Shown here piece by piece: positions 1 to 4,831 of a stretch of 38,378 bases of DNA. Each line of letters starts with the position of its first letter. The stretch's first letter is position 1. The stretch is taken from IMG/VR virus record IMGVR_UViG_3300007519_000032, positions 1 to 38,378 of that record; one strand, given 5' to 3'. The notes under the pieces were generated by a model, which worked only from the letters and a program-made list of their open reading frames with translations, had not been told where the DNA came from and ran no database searches. Source of the DNA: a virus. The position numbers were made by a program, and so were the translations under genes.

Positions 1-60
1 AAGTGGGGGGGGAGGGGGGGGGGGGGGGGGGGGGGGGGGGAGGGAAACCAACAGGGGGGG
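1..60. other. Poly-G left terminus, probable artefact
   Basis: Positions 5-12 and 14-40 are uninterrupted G runs, followed by further short G runs to position 60. Nothing codes here. Two-colour sequencing chemistry reports dark cycles as G, and contigs extended into such reads end this way. The opposite end of the window also finishes in a G run. The first solid sequence starts at about 61, so the true phage end is probably not shown. A genuine G-rich terminus cannot be excluded because the next 750 bases are also G/T-rich. Confidence 0.7.
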
Positions 61-181
61 TGGTGAGATATTGATTGGTTAGGTGGGGGAACAAAAATAG
101 TCCCAAAGGGGGGATGTGATATAGAATGCTCAGAATACTCAGACATGAGGGGTTTAGGGTGGGGTGTAAGGCTGTGGGTCC

Positions 182-211
182 GTAAGCCTAGTGAAGCTTA
201 GCGAAGCCTAG
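182..211 (+). repeat. Three tandem 10-bp units (NNAAGCYTAG)
   Basis: Three consecutive 10-bp units, GTAAGCCTAG, TGAAGCTTAG and CGAAGCCTAG, occupy 182-191, 192-201 and 202-211. They lie in the gene-free left end, 50 bp before a second tandem array of 12-bp units. Short iterated sequences near a phage end can be protein-binding sites for replication, packaging or terminal recombination. No function is shown here. Confidence 0.75.
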
Positions 212-260
212 TAAGATAAGCATTAAGGTTCTGATTAGGCTGTAAGGCATACTTTAATAT

Positions 261-320
261 GCGGTAGCTTATGCGGTAGCTTGCGTGGTGACTTGCATGG
301 TAGCTTGGGTGGTAGCTTGG
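261..320 (+). repeat. Five degenerate tandem 12-bp units (GYGGTAGCTTGS)
   Basis: Five head-to-tail 12-bp units fill 261-320: GCGGTAGCTTAT, GCGGTAGCTTGC, GTGGTGACTTGC, ATGGTAGCTTGG and GTGGTAGCTTGG. The core GGTAGCTT is kept in four of the five. The array ends 16 bp before a TTGACA box and 51 bp before the first gene. Iteron-like arrays are typical of replication origins, pac/cos-proximal binding sites and transcription-factor arrays. The position at the genome end, two genes before the putative small terminase, fits a packaging or origin role, but that is inference. Confidence 0.8.
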
Positions 321-335
321 GTTTTAAGAATAACC

Positions 336-364
336 TTGACAATGGGTGGTTGGGTGGGTAGGCT
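336..364 (+). promoter_or_regulatory. Possible sigma70-type promoter for the left-end gene
   Basis: A perfect TTGACA lies at 336-341, followed by a 17-bp spacer and TAGGCT at 359-364, a 3/6 match to TATAAT. The ATG of the first gene is at 371, so the transcript would be nearly leaderless. The TAG-type -10 resembles TAGGGT and TAGTAT in two other candidate promoters (36003-36032 and 9743-9772), which raises confidence a little. Confidence 0.35.
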
Positions 365-370
365 CAAAAG

Positions 371-637
371 ATGAAGAACAATTTCGATACTTCGGCTACT
401 TCATCGGTTCCTTTGCTTTTGTCAATTATTCAGGGGATGGATGATCGGATCAAGGTTTTGGAGGCGCGTGAAAATCGGGATTACTTTGGGAAGCTGACAA
501 AGGAGGAGGCTTGTGCTCGGTTAGTTCTTCTGGATGATTTATTTCATAAAGGTAAGCGCGAGGGTTTTAAGGAATTTGAGGAAGAGAGAGCAGCAATGGA
601 TTCATACAAAGCAAAGGGGGTGGAGGATGGGGCATAA
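371..637 (+). CDS. Small hypothetical protein (88 aa)
   Basis: This 88-aa protein was not recognised. It starts MKNNFDTSAT. Residues from about 25 on are charged and predicted helical, with Lys/Glu-rich stretches (KLTKEEACAR, GKREGFKEFEEERAA) suggesting a helical or coiled-coil protein. No membrane segment or signal peptide is visible. It is the first gene of the rightward arm, just after a repeat array and a TTGACA box. There is no obvious Shine-Dalgarno sequence. It is separated by a 165-bp G-rich gap from the putative small terminase. Its position before the terminase genes is compatible with a packaging accessory, but that is guesswork. A different frame is also open over 534-791, but its composition is poor. 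Confidence 0.55.
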   Translation: MKNNFDTSATSSVPLLLSIIQGMDDRIKVLEARENRDYFGKLTKEEACARLVLLDDLFHKGKREGFKEFEEERAAMDSYKAKGVEDGA

Positions 638-703
638 AAGATGGATGGGGTTATTGGGGACGTGGGGGTCGACGCCTACCGTGATTTACGTTTTGCCGTC
701 TAT

Positions 704-764
704 GGGGTTAGATAGGGTTAGGACGGGTAGTGGGGTTGTGTGGGTGTTATGGGTGGCTTGGGGG
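704..764 (+). other. G-run array with two overlapping canonical G-quadruplex motifs
   Basis: Seven runs of three or more G occur in 61 bases: 704-707, 715-717, 725-727, 732-735, 742-744, 751-753 and 760-764, with spacers of 4 to 7 nt. Runs 1-4 and runs 4-7 each satisfy the G3+N1-7 quadruplex rule. More G runs lie at about 627-665. The gap 638-802 has no convincing gene and sits directly upstream of the putative small terminase. Quadruplexes could affect transcription, replication or terminase recognition. The motif is plain in the sequence; any role is inferred. Confidence 0.7.
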
Positions 765-802
765 CGGTGGTATTTTGAGGTCGGGAATTAAATCAAGAAA
801 CT

Positions 803-1438
803 ATGAGCAAGGTTAAGAAGATTAAGAAGATTAACAAGGTTAACAAGGTCAACAAGGTCAACACGATTGTGTCCGATAGTATTAAGGTTCTTAGTCCTAG
901 GTTGAACTGGAAGTTCGTGGAGCACACTGATCCTAAGAATGCGGCATTAGCTTTAGAGCTTTTGGCGCAAGGGGACAGGTATGACGAGGTCAAGGAGAAG
1001 ACGGGGATAGGCTTTACGGCCCTTGCGGGGCTTAGGGTGAGGCACCAAGGGGCATTAGACGAGAGAAGGGCTTCTTTGGCTCAGGATGGGTTCCAGATGG
1101 CCGAGCAGCTCAGGATGCTGGTGCAGCGCAGGGCTGAGATGCTTGCGGATAACGATGATGAGCTCAGGAAGGTGAACATCAAGGATTTGGTCCTGAGTAA
1201 TGCGATTGCGCAAGATAAAGCATTTAATGCTCTCGGGGAGAACAAAGTAGTGATTGAGCACCGGAAGGAGAAGCTGAGTATTGAGGATGCGCGTCGGATG
1301 ATCCAAGAGGCGCGTGAGGAGCTAGCCAAGGGTGAGATTAACGTCAGTGCGGTTATTCTGGAGGTAGATGATGAAGGATCCTTTAATAAGGAAATTCTTA
1401 ATAAAGGATCCGGGGCCGTGGAGGCAATGGATGTTTAA
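803..1438 (+). CDS. Putative terminase small subunit / HTH DNA-binding protein
   Basis: This 211-aa protein is probably the DNA-recognition subunit of the packaging motor. Residues about 45-80 form a helix-turn-helix-like segment (GDRYDEVKEKTGIGFTALAG), followed by long charged helices at about 85-165, an arrangement typical of small terminases. The first 20 residues are an unusual basic K-V/I-N/K repeat encoded by six tandem 9-bp units. The 3' end carries a long inverted repeat and overlaps the methyltransferase start by 8 bp (ATGTTTAA). The large terminase lies about 1.2 kb downstream with a methyltransferase and two small genes between, so the usual terS-terL pair is interrupted. Identification rests on the HTH, the size and the context; no signature residue proves it, and a transcriptional regulator is the alternative. 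Confidence 0.6.
   Translation: MSKVKKIKKINKVNKVNKVNTIVSDSIKVLSPRLNWKFVEHTDPKNAALALELLAQGDRYDEVKEKTGIGFTALAGLRVRHQGALDERRASLAQDGFQMAEQLRMLVQRRAEMLADNDDELRKVNIKDLVLSNAIAQDKAFNALGENKVVIEHRKEKLSIEDARRMIQEAREELAKGEINVSAVILEVDDEGSFNKEILNKGSGAVEAMDV
809..862 (+). repeat. Six in-frame 9-bp tandem units in the putative terS 5' end
   Basis: Six 9-bp units lie at 809-862: AAGGTTAAG, AAGATTAAG, AAGATTAAC, AAGGTTAAC, AAGGTCAAC and AAGGTCAAC. They encode Lys-(Val/Ile)-(Lys/Asn) six times. The unit is a multiple of three, so copy-number changes keep the frame. The result is a basic, flexible N-terminal tail that could contact DNA. Confidence 0.9.
1376..1411. repeat. Long inverted repeat at the end of putative terS, upstream of the methyltransferase start
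   Basis: The arms GGATCCTTTAATAAG (1376-1390) and CTTAATAAAGGATCC (1397-1411) pair at 14 of 15 positions around a 6-nt loop, and each arm ends in the palindrome GGATCC. The structure lies inside coding sequence, 9 bp before the GGAGG that serves the methyltransferase start at 1431. In mRNA it would be a strong hairpin next to the ribosome-binding site. The GATC-containing palindromes could also be methylation targets. It has no T-tract, so it is not a classical terminator. Confidence 0.8.
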
Positions 1439-2159
1439 GTTATTGCATGGTGACTGCTTAGACGTGATGCGCGGGATTGAAGATGCCAGTGTTGACATGG
1501 TCTGCACCGACCCGCCTTATGGCACGACTGCCTGCAAGTGGGATTCCGTCATTCCATTTGAACCCATGTGGGCGCAACTCAAGCGGATCGTGAAGCCGAA
1601 AGGGGCGATTGTGCTGACGGCATCGCAGCCATTTACGTCGGCGCTGGTGATGAGTAATCTTGAGATGTTCAAGTATGAATGGATTTGGGATAAGCATATA
1701 CCAAGAGGGTTTCAGGTAGCAAAGTATAGACCCATGATGAAACACGAAAACGTTATTGTGTTTGGATGTAAAGCAGTCAATTACTTTCCACAAAAGACCA
1801 TCAGAGATAAGCCCGTTACGGTCAAGAATTATTCAAAGAAAAATAAGGTTTCGAGCAACGATATAGGAAAATATAATGACAGCGGCAAAAAGTTTACTTA
1901 CACTCACAAGTCTCCTGACAGTATGCTTGTGGGATTATGGGAGCCTAACGCGGGAAAGGTGCACCCAACACAAAAGCCTGTCGCGCTGATGGAATACCTG
2001 ATCCGCACCTACACTAACGAAGGCGAGACAGTCCTTGACTTCACGATGGGCAGCGGAACGACTGGTGTTGCGTGTAAGAATCTATCTCGTAGCTTTATAG
2101 GCATAGAAAAGGACGAAGAGTATTTTAAGATAGCCGAGGAAAGGATTAGCAGTGTTTAA
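1431..2159 (+). CDS. DNA adenine-N6/cytosine-N4 methyltransferase, beta class
   Basis: This 242-aa S-adenosylmethionine-dependent DNA methyltransferase probably protects phage DNA from restriction or marks it for packaging. The catalytic motif TDPPYG lies at residues 26-31 and the AdoMet motif DFTMGSGTTG at 203-212. The order catalytic motif, target-recognition region, AdoMet motif is that of the beta group. The start at 1431 is chosen because it follows GGAGG at 1420-1424 by 6 nt and the protein then begins at the family's usual MFKLLHGDC; an upstream in-frame ATG at 1368 would add 21 unrelated residues. It overlaps the previous gene by 8 bp. Codons about 85-165, the likely target-recognition domain, are clearly more A/T-rich than the flanks, suggesting domain replacement. 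Confidence 0.9.
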   Translation: MFKLLHGDCLDVMRGIEDASVDMVCTDPPYGTTACKWDSVIPFEPMWAQLKRIVKPKGAIVLTASQPFTSALVMSNLEMFKYEWIWDKHIPRGFQVAKYRPMMKHENVIVFGCKAVNYFPQKTIRDKPVTVKNYSKKNKVSSNDIGKYNDSGKKFTYTHKSPDSMLVGLWEPNAGKVHPTQKPVALMEYLIRTYTNEGETVLDFTMGSGTTGVACKNLSRSFIGIEKDEEYFKIAEERISSV

Positions 2160-2328
2160 GTTCAAGCTTGGGTCCGTTGTTTATCACAAGATTGGGGAGA
2201 TGAAAGGGATGGTGGTTTACCATATTAGTGGTTTCTCTGGAATGAGTTACGTTATTGTTTGGAGTGATTTAACGTCCAGTGAGCACTGTGAAGAAGAACT
2301 AGGAACTGATCGGGAAAGCTATGAGTAA
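2152..2328 (+). CDS. Small conserved-type phage protein (58 aa, GTG start)
   Basis: A 58-codon gene starts at GTG 2152 and ends at TAA 2326-2328. The start is supported by AAGGA 6 nt upstream and by an 8-bp overlap with the methyltransferase stop (GTGTTTAA). The protein begins MFKFKLGSVVYHKIGEMKGM and continues with a beta-rich pattern (MVVYHISGF, SYVIVWSDL), similar in style to small phage proteins of the form 'FKLGDEVxHKxxGxxGxV...YxVxW', which suggest a small SH3-like barrel. That resemblance is from memory. It overlaps the next gene by 8 bp (ATGAGTAA), so the three cistrons are translationally linked. Confidence 0.7.
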   Translation: MFKFKLGSVVYHKIGEMKGMVVYHISGFSGMSYVIVWSDLTSSEHCEEELGTDRESYE

Positions 2329-2581
2329 TATCAACGGAACCGAAGACATTACGGATACGTTTCGTCCTAGTTACACTGACTACGGTTGGAGTTTAGAGGA
2401 AATAAGCCAAGTGTTATCTCATAACGGGAAGTCTTCCAGCAAGATTACGAGAGCAGACGGCACGGTTATCTACGTGCCAGAGAATCCCGATAAGCGGCGA
2501 CCGCATCAAGTCCTTAAACCGACTAGTCCTAGTAAGCACCAAAAGGAAGAGTTAACGACTGAAAGGGAGAGTTATTTATGA
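2321..2581 (+). CDS. Hypothetical protein upstream of terL (86 aa)
   Basis: This 86-aa protein was not recognised. It starts by an 8-bp overlap with the preceding small gene and ends in an ATGA overlap with a 15-codon minicistron. The sequence has a mixed polar N-terminus, a short segment with SLEEISQVLSHNGK, and a basic/proline C-terminus (DKRRPHQVLKPTSPSKHQKE). A 36-bp stretch encoding that C-terminus is duplicated near the 5' end of the large terminase (83% identity), so the two proteins share a VLKP-type segment. It may be a terminase accessory, but only the position and this duplication point that way. Confidence 0.65.
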   Translation: MSNINGTEDITDTFRPSYTDYGWSLEEISQVLSHNGKSSSKITRADGTVIYVPENPDKRRPHQVLKPTSPSKHQKEELTTERESYL

Positions 2582-2665
2582 ATTGCCGGAAATACTGCCC
2601 TCTTTTCCCTGCAAGAATTTTATGAATTGGCGAGCGCATCCAGTCCTTAAACCTCCGACTCCTAG
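2497..2665 (+). repeat. 36-bp direct duplication linking the upstream gene and terL
   Basis: Positions 2497-2532 and 2630-2665 match at 30 of 36 bases. The copies encode RRPHQVLKPTSPS at the end of the 86-aa protein and the similar WRAHPVLKPPTPS at the start of the large terminase. Homology begins just after the ATG at 2622, so the duplication covers the terminase's first codons. It looks like a tandem segmental duplication that created or re-created the terminase 5' end. Confidence 0.8.
2578..2625 (+). CDS. 15-codon minicistron bridging to terL (tentative)
   Basis: ATG 2578 overlaps the stop of the previous gene (ATGA), and its own stop TGA 2623-2625 overlaps the ATG of the large terminase at 2622 (ATGA again). 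A GGGAG lies 8 nt before ATG 2578. The peptide would be MNCRKYCPLFPARIL. It could deliver ribosomes to the terminase start by termination-reinitiation. It might instead be a chance frame, with the terminase starting at TTG 2583. Confidence 0.35.
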   Translation: MNCRKYCPLFPARIL

Positions 2666-4229
2666 CGAGTTAGCCAAGATGGAGCCCGAGAGGGTTCTTG
2701 AGCTATGGGAGGCTTACCATGAGGCGATTGAGAACTCCTTGAAAGACCCGTATCGGTATGGCTTTAGCCTTCCTCATTGGGAATACGCTAATAAAGCGTT
2801 ACGGATGTTCAGGACGGCGTTGCTTTTTGGGGCGAACCGTTCCGGGAAGACGGCGTTCGCTGCTAAGAAAGTCGTAGAGGCGGCGATCAAGAACCCGAAG
2901 TCCTTGATTTATTGTTTCAGCCAGAACAAAGAAATTAGCGTAGTTGTTCAGCAAAGTGCTGTGTATAATGCACTTCCGTTAGAATTCAAGAGCCGGATGC
3001 TGACAAAAATTGAGAACATCAATTACAGTTTCAAGAACGGGTTCACGGATAACAAGCTGGTCTTCCCGAACGGGAGCATGATTATTTTCAAGTTCTATAC
3101 TCAATGGATTCAAGATGATACGATTCTTGAGGGTATGGAGCTAGGCAGTCCAGAGCCGACAACGGATAACATGGGCGCATGGCTGGACGAGTATTTGATG
3201 GGCATGGACTTAATTGACCGTTTGTATCTCCGGTTAGCCACGCATAACGCAAAGCTCATTATCAGCTTTACCCCGAAGGACGGGGAGACGGAGACGGTTA
3301 AGAATTACCGAGATACGGCTAAGACGATTGAGACACGATCCGTATCCGAGGGGCTAAGTAAGCCAAGGACTGTTCCGTATTACCAAGAGAACGCCAAGAT
3401 GAACACGGGGATTGTTTACTTTCACAGTAAGGACAATCCGTGGTCAGGGTATGGATCCCTCTTGGAGCAATGCGTTGCAAAAGAGGACGATGATTACACC
3501 ATTACGGCTTTGTATGGCGTGCCTACTAGCATGAGTGGGAGCAAGTTCCCTAATTTCTCACCAGAGGTTAACGTCATAAAGCACGAGATGATTCCAAGGA
3601 AAGGAGTTACGAGGTATATGGTGCTTGATCCTGCTGGGAGAAAGAACTGGTTCATGTGCTGGATTGCCGTGGACGCCACGGAGACTTATTATGTTTACAG
3701 GGAGTGGCCGGATATAAACGTAGGCCAATGGGCTAAATGGCACGGGGGGAAGATTATTGGTGGAGAAGGATCTAAGGGGCTAGGTTACGGCGTTAAGGAT
3801 TACATTGACCTTATTGAAAGGTCTGAGGACCAAGAAGAGATACTGGAGCGTTTAATTGACCCGAGGTTAGGGTCCGCGAGGTATTCTAAAGGGGATGGGG
3901 CTAGTTCTATTATCGAAGACCTTGCGGATAACGGATTAATCTTTATCCCTGCGCCGGGGCTAGACATCGACGATGGGTTACAAGCCCTCCAGACCAAGAT
4001 GGCGTATAGCAAGAAAAAGCCAATTGATTCCCTTAATCGTCCGCATTTTTACATCTCGGACCGCTGTGAGAACATTATTCATGCTTTACAAGAATACACG
4101 GCAGAGGGTGGGCCTGATGAAGCATGGAAAGACCCAATTGACGTAATTCGGTATGCGGCAATTGCTGGGATTAATTACATAGATGAACAGGCCATGAAGG
4201 CAAAATCTAACAAACGCGGCGGATACTGA
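2622..4229 (+). CDS. terL: Terminase large subunit
   Basis: The ATP-driven packaging motor and headful/end-cutting nuclease, about 535 aa. The N-terminal ATPase has a Walker A P-loop GANRSGKT at about residues 70-77 and a Walker B-like GAWLDEYL near 185-192, with a coupling-type SFTPKDGET near 216-224. The C-terminal RNase H-like nuclease begins around MVLDPAGRKN (about 333-342), with further acidic residues in YSKGDGASS and DPIDVIRYA. Length and order match large terminases. The ATG at 2622 overlaps a minicistron stop. An alternative TTG start at 2583 adds 13 residues and cannot be excluded. A hairpin follows the stop, then a small gene and the portal region. Confidence 0.93.
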   Translation: MNWRAHPVLKPPTPSELAKMEPERVLELWEAYHEAIENSLKDPYRYGFSLPHWEYANKALRMFRTALLFGANRSGKTAFAAKKVVEAAIKNPKSLIYCFSQNKEISVVVQQSAVYNALPLEFKSRMLTKIENINYSFKNGFTDNKLVFPNGSMIIFKFYTQWIQDDTILEGMELGSPEPTTDNMGAWLDEYLMGMDLIDRLYLRLATHNAKLIISFTPKDGETETVKNYRDTAKTIETRSVSEGLSKPRTVPYYQENAKMNTGIVYFHSKDNPWSGYGSLLEQCVAKEDDDYTITALYGVPTSMSGSKFPNFSPEVNVIKHEMIPRKGVTRYMVLDPAGRKNWFMCWIAVDATETYYVYREWPDINVGQWAKWHGGKIIGGEGSKGLGYGVKDYIDLIERSEDQEEILERLIDPRLGSARYSKGDGASSIIEDLADNGLIFIPAPGLDIDDGLQALQTKMAYSKKKPIDSLNRPHFYISDRCENIIHALQEYTAEGGPDEAWKDPIDVIRYAAIAGINYIDEQAMKAKSNKRGGY

Positions 4230-4254
4230 GCCGATAAGGCCATCTAATCGGCTC
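4228..4254 (+). other. Hairpin straddling the terL stop
   Basis: Perfect 8-bp arms GAGCCGAT (4228-4235) and ATCGGCTC (4247-4254) flank an 11-nt loop, beginning inside the terL stop codon. No T-tract follows, so this is not a classical rho-independent terminator. An mRNA-processing or stabilising hairpin, or a weak attenuator, is more likely. Confidence 0.5.
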
Positions 4255-4262
4255 ACAAAATA

Positions 4263-4649
4263 ATGAAAGTTAAACTAACAAACCTAGCTAAGAAACTCGG
4301 GATTACTTACGCCGAGGCGGACGAAATCAAGACCCTAAAGATTGACTCTGGGGATTGCTCTGGGAAAGGAAAGAACACATGGCTGACGGAGGAAGCGGCG
4401 GCTAAATTCACACTAGCCGTAGAGGTTCCTTCGGTTGTCCCGATTAACTTAATCGGAATGGTTATCCACGGGGCACCTAATCCGAACTGGCTTTTTGCCA
4501 AAATTGAAGGCTTAGAGGGGAAGTGGCCCATTGTGGTTCCTCGCCGTCTTCATGGTAAGCTAATAGGTAAGAAGATACCAATTCATGCGATTACGGATGC
4601 CAAAGGAACAACTTACCGATATGCCTCGCTTACTGGACGTTACCTCTGA
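4263..4649 (+). CDS. Hypothetical protein between terL and portal (128 aa)
   Basis: This 128-aa protein was not recognised. Residues 1-50 look like a small helix-turn-helix or DNA-reader segment (LTNLAKKLGITYAEADEIKT). The rest is beta-rich with hydrophobic strands (VPINLIGMVI, WPIVVPRRLHGKLIGKKI), with no signal peptide or clear membrane span. It starts 8 nt after a hairpin and has no Shine-Dalgarno sequence. Its end overlaps the next small gene by 29 bp. Location between the terminase and portal suggests a head or packaging-related role, which is inference only. Confidence 0.7.
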   Translation: MKVKLTNLAKKLGITYAEADEIKTLKIDSGDCSGKGKNTWLTEEAAAKFTLAVEVPSVVPINLIGMVIHGAPNPNWLFAKIEGLEGKWPIVVPRRLHGKLIGKKIPIHAITDAKGTTYRYASLTGRYL

Positions 4650-4824
4650 CCCTGCTTGGAAAGATGAGCAAATGGATCGGTTACTTGGATTTGAAATCCT
4701 CAAAAAGATATGTATGGCCGACCCTGATCCAATACCCCCTGCGTTACTTGCTGATAAGATAGGTCTTAACAAAGGCTTTTCTTACGTTATGATTGAATCT
4801 ATTTCCCGAAAACTGAAAGCCTAA
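4621..4824 (+). CDS. Small hypothetical protein (67 aa)
   Basis: A 67-aa product beginning MPRLLDVTSDPAWKDEQMDR, overlapping the previous gene by 29 bp and ending 7 bp before the portal ATG. An in-frame ATG at 4585 would add 12 residues; 4621 is preferred because it keeps the overlap smaller and gives a natural N-terminus. The C-terminal half (PPALLADKIGLNKGFSYVMI) resembles a helix-turn-helix, but this is not diagnostic. Function unknown. Confidence 0.6.
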   Translation: MPRLLDVTSDPAWKDEQMDRLLGFEILKKICMADPDPIPPALLADKIGLNKGFSYVMIESISRKLKA

Positions 4825-4831
4825 CACTGAC

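Noticed and set aside
261-320. CRISPR array
   Set aside because: Units are 12 bp with no unique spacers, so this is an iteron-like tandem repeat, not CRISPR.
534-791. 85-codon plus-strand frame across the G-rich gap
   Set aside because: Overlaps the 88-aa gene in another frame and reads through G-runs, giving Trp/Gly/Val-rich sequence; no support for a real protein.
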